In this document: positions 33,609 to 41,786 of the stretch, piece after piece
Numbering within the stretch: position 1 is the first letter of the stretch
Layout of the letters: each line of letters starts with the position of its first letter
Position numbers and translations under genes: made by a program
The notes under the pieces: generated by a model
Databases searched by the model: none
Seen by the model: the letters and a program-made list of their open reading frames with translations, nothing else
What the model was told of the DNA's origin: nothing
Assembly: GCA_964460485.1 (NCBI GenBank)
Contig: CAYWRY010000002.1
Span: forward strand, 1 to 64,000
DNA from: VGRF01 sp964460485
GTDB lineage: Bacteria > Myxococcota_A > UBA9160 > UBA6930
Length of the DNA stretch: 64,000 nt
Reading direction: 5' to 3'

Positions 33609-34792
33609 TACGGTCCTCCAGGAATCGGCGTCGCCGGCGGCTCGGCGGGCGCCGCGGGATCGAAACCCTTTTCGCGGCTTGCGTAAACCCAGCGCGGGGT
33701 CTTCGCGAGCTGCACGGCCAGCGCGGAGATCTGCTCGTCGATCCAGTGAGGGTTCGCGGCGGCGCGGCGCGCAGTCTCGCTGGCCAGATACTCGTCGGTC
33801 GCCGGCCCGGCGCCGTAGTACTTCCGGTAGACGTCGAAGCGGAACAACGCCTTCAGCCGCTTCAGGTCGTGCGGCCCGGTCGGCAGCGGCAGCAGCGCCA
33901 CGTCCTGCTTGCCGCGCTGCTCCCGCTCGTCGAGGCGCGAGAGCACGACGTCGAGGCTCGTGGCCAGGTGCTTCTCGTCGCAGAAGGTCTCGAAGTCGTC
34001 GTAGAGCAGCTTGATCACCGCGCGGGCCTCCTCGAGCTGAACCCGCGCTTCGCGCTCGCGCCCCACGCGCCGCAGCAGCAGCACGAACGGGTGCGGGCGG
34101 TCGCCGGTCGCGGCGATCTCGGCGGTCGGCCGAAAATCGGGTTGGCGATAGGGAAAGTGTCGCGGGTCGATCGCGTCGAAGCCGCCGCGACCGTAGAAGA
34201 GCAGGCGTTGCAGCGAGAGCTTGTCCTCGGGGCTGAAGTACTCGACCTCCGCCGCGAGGTCGATGCGCATGCCGTAGTGCTTGTGCGGTGCGTCGGGCTC
34301 GGGGAGCACGATCTTCCCGCGCTGGTGCAGCAGGTGCAGGTACGTGATCGCGAGGTCCATCGGCGCGATGCGCAGCCAGTAGGTGAGCACGGTGCCGCGC
34401 GCGTCGGGCGCCATGAAGATGTGCGAGAGGTAGACGACGCACAGGTCGGCGTCGTAGTGCTGATTCACCAGCACGCGGCCGTCGCGCACGCCGCGAATCG
34501 CTCCCGTCGCACGGTCGCGCGCCACCAGCAGGAAGAAGCGCGCGAAGCCTCCGTCCGGCATCGCGTCCGTGGGATCCTCGAGCATCATCTCGCGGATGGT
34601 GGCCTCGGACTCCATCTCGCCGGCCGGCCCGAAGGCGTCCCACAGCATCCGGTAGGCGGCCGCGAAGTCGGGGTGGTCCGGGTGCTCGATCGACTCGACC
34701 TCGTACTTTCGCGTCTCGCGCTCGATCATCTCCACGATGTCCTGCGCGTAGAGATCCTTCAGGCAGAGGCGGACGTGGGTGCCGAGGCTCAT
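33608..34792 (-). CDS. large GNAT-like acyltransferase of the polyamine island
   Basis: 394 aa, ATG at 34792. Residues about 45-255 are homologous to the protein at 38038-38859. Shared blocks are YRMLWDAFGPAGEME versus YARLWAEFGADGAME, LSHIFMAPDARG versus LSHALVEPAERG, YRQPDFR versus YAQPDFR, and LLLRRVGRERE versus LVLRRVGRERE. The RG-x-x-L step after the fourth strand resembles the acetyl-CoA loop of GNAT enzymes. About 130 extra C-terminal residues (DFETFCDEKHLATSLD onward) are unique to this copy. I infer an acyltransferase acting on polyamines or related amines; the substrate is not proven. It is translationally linked to potA. Confidence 0.65.
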   Translation of the reverse strand: MSLGTHVRLCLKDLYAQDIVEMIERETRKYEVESIEHPDHPDFAAAYRMLWDAFGPAGEMESEATIREMMLEDPTDAMPDGGFARFFLLVARDRATGAIRGVRDGRVLVNQHYDADLCVVYLSHIFMAPDARGTVLTYWLRIAPMDLAITYLHLLHQRGKIVLPEPDAPHKHYGMRIDLAAEVEYFSPEDKLSLQRLLFYGRGGFDAIDPRHFPYRQPDFRPTAEIAATGDRPHPFVLLLRRVGREREARVQLEEARAVIKLLYDDFETFCDEKHLATSLDVVLSRLDEREQRGKQDVALLPLPTGPHDLKRLKALFRFDVYRKYYGAGPATDEYLASETARRAAANPHWIDEQISALAVQLAKTPRWVYASREKGFDPAAPAEPPATPIPGGP

Positions 34793-34811
34793 GACCCGCG
34801 CAGAGTACGGT

Positions 34812-36140
34812 GTGACCGTGACGAGTGACCAGCACGAAGACGCGAATCGCTCGGTGTGGACCGCCGAGTCCGAGGCTCCGCGTCCGGTGGCCCCGCTGGC
34901 GGGCCGCGCGCGCGCCGACGTCGCGATCGTCGGCGGCGGTCTCACCGGCGTATCCACCGCGCTGCACCTGCGCCGCGTGCGGCCCGAGCTGGGCATCGCG
35001 CTGCTCGAGGCCGGCGTGCTGGGGCAGGGCGCCAGCGGCCGCAACGGCGGGCAGGTGCTGCACTGGATCAACGGCGTGTCGCCGAAGGACGACGCCGAGC
35101 TGCGGCGCAATCACGCGGCGACCGGGCTCGGCATCGACATCGCAGAAGAGCTCGCCGCGAAGTACGCGCCGGGCGCATTCCGCCGCGCGGGCGCCCTCGA
35201 GGTGCTCACCGACGCGCGCCGTGCGCAGGAAGCGCACGCGCGCGCCGAGCGCTGGAGCGCGGCGGGCGTGCCGGCCGAGTTCGTGCCCGCGAGCCGCCTC
35301 GGCATCGCCGGTGCGCACGGCGCGCTGCGCAATCCGCTCGCCGGACGCCTCAACGGCTTCGCGCTGCTGCAGGCGCTGCGCCCCGCGCTCGTCGCCGAAG
35401 GCGTCGCGCTCTTCGAACGCTCGCGCGTGCTGCGCATCCGCGGCGGCGGTGAAGTCGCGCTCGAGACCGCGGGCGGCGAGCTGCGCGCGCGCACGCTCGT
35501 GCTCGCCACGAACGGCTACACGCCCGCGCTCGGCTTCTTCCGCAGCGGCGTGCTGCCTCTGCACTCCCACGCCCTCGCCACCGCGCCGCTCGCGGACGCG
35601 GATTGGGCGCGCCTCGGCTTCGGCGCCTGGGACGGCTTCAGCGACGACCTCGACCGCATCGCCTACGCCATGCGCACGCCCGGCGGCCGCCTGCTGCTCG
35701 GCGGCGGCGGCAACGCGGCCTACACGTACCACTACGGCAGCCGCGTGGTGGCGAGCGAGGCCGCGATCGCGCGCGCGCAGCCATTCCTCGAGCGAACGCT
35801 GCGCGGCTACTTCCCGGGCGTCGCCGGAGTGCCGATCTCGCATCGCTGGTCCGGCGTGCTCGCCATCACCCTCGACCGCCAGCCCTCGATCGGCGCCGGC
35901 CTCGTCGCGCCGAACGTGATGCACGGCCTCGGCTACAGCGGCCACGGCCTCGCGCTCGCGCTCCTCGCCGGCCGCGTGCTCGCCGACGTCTACGTGGGCA
36001 ACCCCGACCCGTGGCGCGATCTCGCCTTCTTCAACAAGCGCCTCCTCCCCATCCCCCCGGAGCCCCTGCGCTGGCTCGGTTATCAGGCCTACACCCGCCT
36101 CACCGGCAGAAGCCCGCGCAGGCATGCGCGCATCACGTGA
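34812..36140 (+). CDS. FAD-dependent amine oxidase (PuuB/gamma-glutamylputrescine oxidase-like)
   Basis: 442 aa. Several GTG codons are possible; 34812 avoids overlap with the divergent gene at 34792, but the start is uncertain. The Rossmann motif is VAIVGGGLTGVSTALHL. DAO-family blocks are GASGRNGGQVLHW, RTLVLATNGYTP, HRWSGVLAITLDRQPSIG and GLGYSGHGLALA. PuuB-like enzymes oxidise gamma-glutamyl-putrescine or related amines to aldehydes. The partner ligase PuuA is not present. With an acetyltransferase candidate next door, N-acetyl-polyamines are an alternative substrate. Only about 20 nt separate the two divergent starts. Confidence 0.85.
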   Translation: MTVTSDQHEDANRSVWTAESEAPRPVAPLAGRARADVAIVGGGLTGVSTALHLRRVRPELGIALLEAGVLGQGASGRNGGQVLHWINGVSPKDDAELRRNHAATGLGIDIAEELAAKYAPGAFRRAGALEVLTDARRAQEAHARAERWSAAGVPAEFVPASRLGIAGAHGALRNPLAGRLNGFALLQALRPALVAEGVALFERSRVLRIRGGGEVALETAGGELRARTLVLATNGYTPALGFFRSGVLPLHSHALATAPLADADWARLGFGAWDGFSDDLDRIAYAMRTPGGRLLLGGGGNAAYTYHYGSRVVASEAAIARAQPFLERTLRGYFPGVAGVPISHRWSGVLAITLDRQPSIGAGLVAPNVMHGLGYSGHGLALALLAGRVLADVYVGNPDPWRDLAFFNKRLLPIPPEPLRWLGYQAYTRLTGRSPRRHARIT

Positions 36141-36200
36141 CGAGCGCGGCAATCCGCTCGTTGGCGATCGAGCACGGCCGTCGCACGGGCGAAGCCTGAC

Positions 36201-36230
36201 TCGCCGGCGCCTCGAAGGCGCCGGCGATTC
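36201..36230 (+). terminator. hairpin after the FAD oxidase gene
   Basis: Bases 36201-36211 pair perfectly with 36217-36227 around TCGAA. The following bases are TTCACC, so the T-run is minimal and efficiency is uncertain. It lies 60 nt after the oxidase stop codon. Confidence 0.45.
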
Positions 36231-36293
36231 ACCCTCCCAACTACCGACTCGTCGACGCAGCCCCGCACGCGAAGCGTGACCCTCGCGCGCCGT

Positions 36294-36456
36294 CCGACGC
36301 GGGCCGGGCGCGGGGCGCGGAGCCGGCATCGAGCGCAGGAGCGACCCCCAGACCCGGTGAGTCTTCAGAACACGCGCGCCCCGTCTCTCCGGTGGTCCCC
36401 TCCAGAGGGTCGCTCCGAGCCGGCCGGCGCAGCGCCCCGCGCCCGGCCCGCGTCGG
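36294..36456. repeat. long inverted repeat (perfect 25-bp arms, about 163 bp in all)
   Basis: Bases 36294-36318 are the exact reverse complement of 36432-36456. Inside, GGAGCGACCC (36338-36347) pairs with GGGTCGCTCC (36407-36416), and GCCGGC blocks flank these, so the arms extend with a bulge to over 40 paired bases. The central loop is about 60 nt. It lies 73 nt upstream of the aminotransferase ATG. Confidence 0.75.
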
Positions 36457-36528
36457 GCACCCCCGCCGTTCCAGGTTCCACACGCCCTCGCGCTGGCGCC
36501 GCGTCCCGCGCAGTGCTGGGATACGCCC

Positions 36529-37893
36529 ATGTCCACCGCATTCGACCTCGCCGAGCTGCGCCGCCTCGACGCCGCCCACCACCTCCACCCCTTCACCGAC
36601 CACGTCGCCCTGCACAAGCAAGGCACCCACGTGATCCGCTCCGCGAAGGGCTGCACGCTCGTCGACGAGACGGGCCGCGAGCTGCTGGACGGCCTCGCAG
36701 GCTTGTGGTGCGTGAACATCGGCTACGGGCGCGACGAGATCCGCGCCGCCGTCGACGCGCAGATGCGCCAGGTCGCCTTCTATCCGTCGTTCTTCAATAC
36801 CTCGACGGAGCCGACCATCCGCCTCGCCGCGCGCCTCGCGGAGCTGGCGCCGCGCGGCCTCGGGCACGCAATCTTCTCGAACTCGGGCTCCGAGGCGAAC
36901 GAGACCGCGCTGAAGCTCGCGCGCGCCTACTGGAAGCTGCGCGGCAAGCCGGAGAAGAAGAAGGTGCTGTCGCGCACCTACGCCTATCACGGCGTGGGTC
37001 TCGCGACGACGAGCCTCACCGGGTTGCCGAGCTGCCTCGACCCGTTCGACCTGCCGCTGCCCGGCTTCATCCACGTGCCCGGCCCGCTCGCCTACGGCAG
37101 CGAGCTCTCGCCGACCGATTACGGGAAGTGGTGCCTCGAGCAGACCGAGCGCGCGATCGCGCGCGAAGGCGCGGGCGAGATCGGCGCGATGTTCGTCGAA
37201 CCGATCCAGGGCGCGGGCGGCGTGATCGTGCCGCCGCCCGGCTACCTCGCGCAGCTGCGGGAGCTGTGCCGCCGCCACGAGATCCTGTTCGTCGCGGACG
37301 AGGTGATCACGGGCTTCGGTCGCCTCGGCGCGTGGTTCGCTTCGGAGCTGTGGTCGCTGGATCCGGACCTGATGACCGTCGCGAAGGGAATCACGAGCGG
37401 CTACGTGCCGCTCGGCGCCACGCTCGCGCGCGACGAGATCGCGGAGACGCTTGCGACGGGCGGCTACCTCGCCCACGGCTTCACCTACACGGGGCACCCG
37501 GTCGCGTGTGCGGCCGCGCTCGCGAACCTCGACGTGCTCGCGAAAGAGAAGCTCGTGGAGCGCGTGCGGGACGACGTGGGGCCGCGCTTCCAGGAGCGGC
37601 TCGCGAAGCTCGGCGCCCACCCGGCAGTGGCCGAGACGCGAGGCTTCGCGCTGATCGGCGCGTTCGAGATGCGCCGTCCGCCGCGCGGCCCGCTCGCGAA
37701 TGCCGGGCCGAACGCCCTCGGGCCGGCGATGCACGCGCTCTGCCGCGAGGAGGGCGTGATCGTGCGCGGCATCCGCGACCTCGGCGCGATGTCGCCGCCG
37801 TTCGTGGTGACGCACGCGGAGCTCGACGAGATGTTCGCGCGCACGGCGCGGGCCCTCGACCGACTGTGGGCGGGCGAGATCGCGAAGGGCTGA
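36529..37893 (+). CDS. class-III PLP aminotransferase (putrescine/polyamine:pyruvate type)
   Basis: 454 aa, ATG at 36529. Class-III signatures are DGLAGLWCVNIGYGRDEI, SNSGSEANETALKLAR, FVADEVITGFGRLGAWFASE and the PLP lysine (about K286) in MTVAKGITSGYVPLGA. The opening HHLHPFTDHVALHKQG segment is characteristic of SpuC-like putrescine/spermidine-pyruvate aminotransferases and omega-transaminases. It would turn a terminal amine into an aldehyde. Its place between the FAD oxidase and polyamine transport genes supports polyamine breakdown. Confidence 0.88.
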   Translation: MSTAFDLAELRRLDAAHHLHPFTDHVALHKQGTHVIRSAKGCTLVDETGRELLDGLAGLWCVNIGYGRDEIRAAVDAQMRQVAFYPSFFNTSTEPTIRLAARLAELAPRGLGHAIFSNSGSEANETALKLARAYWKLRGKPEKKKVLSRTYAYHGVGLATTSLTGLPSCLDPFDLPLPGFIHVPGPLAYGSELSPTDYGKWCLEQTERAIAREGAGEIGAMFVEPIQGAGGVIVPPPGYLAQLRELCRRHEILFVADEVITGFGRLGAWFASELWSLDPDLMTVAKGITSGYVPLGATLARDEIAETLATGGYLAHGFTYTGHPVACAAALANLDVLAKEKLVERVRDDVGPRFQERLAKLGAHPAVAETRGFALIGAFEMRRPPRGPLANAGPNALGPAMHALCREEGVIVRGIRDLGAMSPPFVVTHAELDEMFARTARALDRLWAGEIAKG

Positions 37894-37950
37894 GCGGCAG
37901 GGCCGCGCGAAGCGCGGCTGCGCGGTGAGGCGGCCCGGCGGCGGTGCCGC

Positions 37951-37967
37951 CGAACGGAGTCGAAGCG
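37951..37967 (+). repeat. diverged copy of the dispersed GGAGTCGAA core
   Basis: CGAACGGAGTCGAAGCG differs from the 23781-23796 copy at about two positions. It lies in the 144-nt gap between the aminotransferase and the short GNAT-like gene. Confidence 0.4.
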
Positions 37968-38037
37968 TGGCCTCCGTGCAACGGCGTGGCGACCGCACCT
38001 TGCCGGCGCGCGCGGCACGGGGTACCCGCCGCGCGCG

Positions 38038-38859
38038 ATGCGCGTCTCGCTCGACCCTGCCGATCTCGCGCCCGGCGACCGCGCGGTCGCCGCGCGCGAT
38101 TGGTCCGGGCTGAGCGTGCAGCGCGTCGCTGGTCCCGAGGACCCGGAGCTCGGTGTGGGCTACGCGCGCCTGTGGGCGGAGTTCGGCGCGGACGGCGCCA
38201 TGGAGCGGCGCGCGGTGATCGAGGCGCGGCTCGCGTGGGACCCCGCGCGCCCGGTCGGCGCCGTGCGCCTCGCCTACGAGATGCTGGTGTTCCGGCGCGA
38301 CGGACAGCTCGCGGCGGTGCGCGATCACACGGCGGTCGTACGCCTCGACGAAAGCGGCGCCCCCGCGCCTGGGCCGATCGTGGTGCATCTCTCCCACGCG
38401 CTGGTGGAGCCTGCGGAGCGCGGCAGCGGGCTCGCGGCGTGGCTGCGCGCACTGCCGCTCGCGGCGGCGCGGCGCTGCGCGGCCGCGGCCGGGCTCCCCG
38501 CGAGCGCCCCGATCGTGCTCGTCGCGGAGATGGAGCCGCACGCGGGCGGCCGTGGGCCGCAGCGGTCCTACGCGCGCGCGGGCTTCTCGAAGGTCGAGCC
38601 CGGGGTGGCGCCCTATGCGCAGCCCGACTTCCGCGCACCCGATCTCCCGCCGCTGCCCTTCGAGCTCGTGCTGCGCCGCGTGGGCCGGGAGCGAGAGACG
38701 GCCCTCCCGGCGGACGAGCTGGCCGCGATCGTGGCGTCGATCTACGCCGTCTACGCCGTGCACACTCCGGCGCGCGCCATCGAGCCGCTGCAGCGCGCGG
38801 CAGCCGTCTGGACGCGCGCGCGCGACGTGTTTCCGCTGGTTCCACCTACCGCCCCGTGA
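38038..38859 (+). CDS. short GNAT-like acyltransferase paralogue
   Basis: 273 aa, ATG at 38038. It is clearly homologous to the 394-aa protein at 33608-34792 (shared blocks given there), but lacks its C-terminal 130 residues. The acetyl-CoA-type loop is more canonical here: EPAERGSGLAAWLRALPL fits the R-x-x-G-x-G/A rule of GNATs. The segment YARAGFSKVEPGVAPYAQPDFR is typical of the C-terminal part of such folds. It sits directly before the deacetylase gene. I infer it acetylates the amine that the neighbour deacetylates, or a close analogue. Confidence 0.65.
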   Translation: MRVSLDPADLAPGDRAVAARDWSGLSVQRVAGPEDPELGVGYARLWAEFGADGAMERRAVIEARLAWDPARPVGAVRLAYEMLVFRRDGQLAAVRDHTAVVRLDESGAPAPGPIVVHLSHALVEPAERGSGLAAWLRALPLAAARRCAAAAGLPASAPIVLVAEMEPHAGGRGPQRSYARAGFSKVEPGVAPYAQPDFRAPDLPPLPFELVLRRVGRERETALPADELAAIVASIYAVYAVHTPARAIEPLQRAAAVWTRARDVFPLVPPTAP

Positions 38860-38887
38860 CAGATCTCTCTTTACGCCGCGGCCCACG

Positions 38888-39835
38888 ATGGGCGACGCTG
38901 CGCGCGTGATCGTCGCCTATCACCACCCGGCCTTCGCCGCGGACATCGGCCCCCACGTGATGCCGATGCGAAAGTTCCAGCTCGTCGCCGACGGGCTCGC
39001 GGGCTGGCCCGGCGTGCGCGTCGAGGCGCCGGCTCCCCTCGACGCGGCAGCGCTGCGCCGGGTGCACACCGACGCGTACGTGGAGGCGGTGCGCAGCGGC
39101 GTGCCGCGCGAGCTCGCGGAATCGCAGAAGTTCCCGTGGTCGCCGGCGCTGTGGCCCTCCGTGCTGCTCACCAGCGGCGGCGCGCTGGCGGCGGCGGAGC
39201 GCGCGCTGCAAGACGGCATCTCGGCCGCCGTCGCGAGCGGCTTCCACCACGCCCACGCCGACCACGGCGAGGGCTTCTGCACCTTCAACGGTCTGGTGGT
39301 CGCGGCCGAGGCGCTGCGCGCCGCCGGGCGCCTTGCGACGGTCGCGGTGCTCGACCTCGACCTGCACTACGGCAACGGCACGGCCTCGATGTGCGCCGGG
39401 CGTCCCTGGCTCTTCAACTGCTCGATCTACGGCAACGACTACTGGCACAACAAGGCCTACCGAGACGTCGAGCATCGGCGGCACAGCGACGGGCCGAATC
39501 ACGTCTCGTTCGCGTTGCCCAACGGCAGCGGGCGCGCAGAGATGCTCGACGCGCTGGCGCGCGGCATCCAGGCGACCCTCGAATGGGGGCGCCCGGACTT
39601 GCTGCTCTATCAGGCCGGCGCAGATCCCTATCGCGAGGATCCGTACTCGCCGCTCGACCTCGACCACGCCGACCTGCGCGAGCGCGATCGCGCCGTCTTC
39701 GCCTTCGCGGCGCGCGAGCGCATCCCGATCGCCTGGGTGCTCGCCGGCGGTTACACGCCCGACGTGAAGAAGGTCGTCGACGTTCACCTCGGCACCTTCG
39801 AGGCGGCGCTGGCCGTGTACGGGGCGCGGCCATGA
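38888..39835 (+). CDS. acetylpolyamine amidohydrolase / HDAC-superfamily deacetylase
   Basis: 315 aa, ATG at 38888. Zn-dependent HDAC-fold deacetylase. The His pair is in FHHAHADHGEGFCTFNG. Metal ligands are in VLDLDLHYGNGT and YQAGADPYREDPY. The C-terminal Gly-rich loop is VLAGGYTPDV. The tyrosine loop differs from eukaryotic HDACs, as in bacterial acetylpolyamine and AcuC-like members. Given its neighbours, acetylputrescine or acetylspermidine are the likely substrates. Its stop overlaps the permease ATG by 4 nt. Confidence 0.88.
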   Translation: MGDAARVIVAYHHPAFAADIGPHVMPMRKFQLVADGLAGWPGVRVEAPAPLDAAALRRVHTDAYVEAVRSGVPRELAESQKFPWSPALWPSVLLTSGGALAAAERALQDGISAAVASGFHHAHADHGEGFCTFNGLVVAAEALRAAGRLATVAVLDLDLHYGNGTASMCAGRPWLFNCSIYGNDYWHNKAYRDVEHRRHSDGPNHVSFALPNGSGRAEMLDALARGIQATLEWGRPDLLLYQAGADPYREDPYSPLDLDHADLRERDRAVFAFAARERIPIAWVLAGGYTPDVKKVVDVHLGTFEAALAVYGARP

Positions 39836-40605
39836 GCTGGATCCGGCGGCTGTTCGGCGCCTGGACCGCGGTCGTCTTCGCGTTCTTCTACCTGCCGATC
39901 GCGATCCTGATCGCGTTCTCCTTCAACGAGTCGCGCCTCAACATCCAGTGGACCGGCTTCACGCTCGACTGGTACGCCAAGCTGTGGAACGACGCGGTGC
40001 TGATGCGCGCGGTGAGGAACAGCCTGATCGTCGCCGCCTGCTCGACCGGCATTTCCGTCGTGCTCGGCACGAGCGGCGCGTGGCTGCTGCACCGCTACCG
40101 CTATCGCGCCGCGGGCCTGCTCGAGACGCTCGTGTTCCTGCCCATGATCGTTCCCGAGGTGATCCTCGGCGTGAGTCTCCTGATCCTGTTCGTCTCGATC
40201 GGGCTGCAGCTCGGCTATGCGACGATCGTGATCTCCCACGTGACGTTCTGCTTCCCGTTCGTGATGGCCGCGGTGCAGGCGCGCCTCGCCGGGCTCGATC
40301 CCTCGCTGGAGGAGGCGGCGCTCGACCTCGGCGCGACGCCGCTGCAGGCGTTTCTCAAAGTGCTGGTGCCGTTCCTGATGCCCGCGATCCTGTCCGGCGC
40401 GCTGATGGCCTTCACGCTCTCGCTGGACGACCTGATCGTCACGTACTTCACCGCGAGCGCGCGCACGGCGACGTTGCCGATCGTCATTTTCGGCAAGGTG
40501 AAGAAGGGCCTCGATCCGTCGCTCAACGCGATCTCGACGGTGCTGATCGCGGTCACGGTGCTGGCGCTGTTCGTCACGGAAGCGCTGCGCAAACGGAGCT
40601 CGTAA
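39832..40605 (+). CDS. potC: polyamine ABC transporter permease (PotC-like)
   Basis: 257 aa, ATG at 39832 overlapping the deacetylase stop. Six membrane segments are visible, starting AVVFAFFYLPIAILIAFSFNES. The EAA loop that docks the ATPase is EEAALDLGATPLQAFLKVLVP. LSLDDLIVTYFT is typical of PotC. Length is normal. Coupling to the deacetylase gene ties uptake directly to acetyl-polyamine processing. Confidence 0.93.
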   Translation: MSWIRRLFGAWTAVVFAFFYLPIAILIAFSFNESRLNIQWTGFTLDWYAKLWNDAVLMRAVRNSLIVAACSTGISVVLGTSGAWLLHRYRYRAAGLLETLVFLPMIVPEVILGVSLLILFVSIGLQLGYATIVISHVTFCFPFVMAAVQARLAGLDPSLEEAALDLGATPLQAFLKVLVPFLMPAILSGALMAFTLSLDDLIVTYFTASARTATLPIVIFGKVKKGLDPSLNAISTVLIAVTVLALFVTEALRKRSS

Positions 40606-40629
40606 CTCGAACCCGGAAGGAGAGGATCC

Positions 40630-41724
40630 ATGCGACGCACACGATTCGACGGGCGGGCCCTCGCGGCGGCGGCCGCGCTCGCGCTGCTGGCAGGCTGCGG
40701 AGGGAAGGAAGAGCCGGCTCCCGCAGAGCCCGCGGCGGCGCCCGCTGCGGAGGCGGGCGGCGAGCTGAATCTGTTCGCCTGGTCGGAGTACCTGCCGCAG
40801 GTCGTGATCGACGAGTTCACGGCCGAGACGGGCATCCAGGTGAACTACGAGCAGTACGCGTCGAACGAGGAGATGCTCGCGAAGCTGACCTCCGGCGCTG
40901 CGGCCTACGACCTGGTGCAGCCTTCCGAGTACACGGTCGAGGCGATGGTGAAGGAGGGGCTGCTCCAGCCGCTCGACAAGACCCAGCTGAAGAATCTCGG
41001 GAACGTCGGGCCAGAGTATTACGGCCGGCCGCACGACCCCGAGCTCACCTACAGCGTTCCCTACATGCAGGGCACGGTGGGCATCGTCGTGAACACCGAG
41101 AAGATCAGCGAGCCGGTCACCAGCTACGCGCAGGTGTTCGAGCGGAAGAACAAGGGCCGCATCGTGGTGCTCGACGACTCGCGCGAAGTCGTGGGCTGGG
41201 CGCTCGCCTCGCTCGGACTCGACGCGAACGACGTGACGGCCGCGAACCTTGACAAGGCGAAGCCCGTGCTCGCGCGCTGGCTGCCGCTGGTGAAGGTCTA
41301 CGACTCCGACAGCCCGAAGACGGCGCTGCTCAACGGCGACGTCGACCTCGGCATCGTCTGGTCGGGCGAGGGCGCGATCCTGATCAACGAGGGCGGCGGC
41401 AAGTTCACCTACACGCTGCCGAGCGAGGGCGCGCACATGTTCATCGACAGCCTCGCGATCCCGACCACGGCACAGAACGTCCCCGCGGCGCACCAGTTCA
41501 TCGACTACCTGCTGCGGCCGGAAGTCAGCGTGAAGATCTCGGCAGAGTTCCCCTACACGAACCCGAACGTCGAAGCGCGCAAGCTGCTCAGCGAGGCGGA
41601 GCGCGCGAACGCGGCCAGCTATCCGCCGAGCGACGCGAAGCTGACGACGTTCCGCGACATCGGGGCGGCGGCCGCGGACGTGGACAAGCTGTTCACGGAC
41701 ATCAAGGCGCAGAGCGGCAGCTGA
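40630..41724 (+). CDS. potD: polyamine-binding lipoprotein (PotD-like)
   Basis: 364 aa, ATG at 40630 after GGAAGGAGAGG. A lipoprotein signal ends LLAGC with Cys23 as the lipidated residue, followed by an Ala/Pro/Glu linker. The mature protein starts LNLFAWSEYLP, the usual opening of PotD/PotF, and continues with YDLVQPSEYTVEAMV, SVPYMQGTVGIVVN and GDVDLGIVWSGEGA. It delivers spermidine or putrescine to the permeases from the periplasmic face. The Trp and Asp residues typical of amine binding are present. Confidence 0.93.
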   Translation: MRRTRFDGRALAAAAALALLAGCGGKEEPAPAEPAAAPAAEAGGELNLFAWSEYLPQVVIDEFTAETGIQVNYEQYASNEEMLAKLTSGAAAYDLVQPSEYTVEAMVKEGLLQPLDKTQLKNLGNVGPEYYGRPHDPELTYSVPYMQGTVGIVVNTEKISEPVTSYAQVFERKNKGRIVVLDDSREVVGWALASLGLDANDVTAANLDKAKPVLARWLPLVKVYDSDSPKTALLNGDVDLGIVWSGEGAILINEGGGKFTYTLPSEGAHMFIDSLAIPTTAQNVPAAHQFIDYLLRPEVSVKISAEFPYTNPNVEARKLLSEAERANAASYPPSDAKLTTFRDIGAAAADVDKLFTDIKAQSGS

Positions 41725-41786
41725 GCGTGTAAGGGCGGGCGCGGCGCGCTCGGGCGCCGCGCCGCTCGCCGCCGGCGAGGAGGAGC

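Larger units (their letters stand above)
36141..36528. other. 388-nt gap with two inverted repeats, before the aminotransferase
   Basis: No gene is supported here. A hairpin at 36201-36227 (11-bp stem, TCGAA loop) lies after the oxidase gene and could end its transcript. A much larger inverted repeat spans 36294-36456 and is listed separately. The 70 bases just before the aminotransferase ATG contain no strong ribosome site. Confidence 0.6.
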
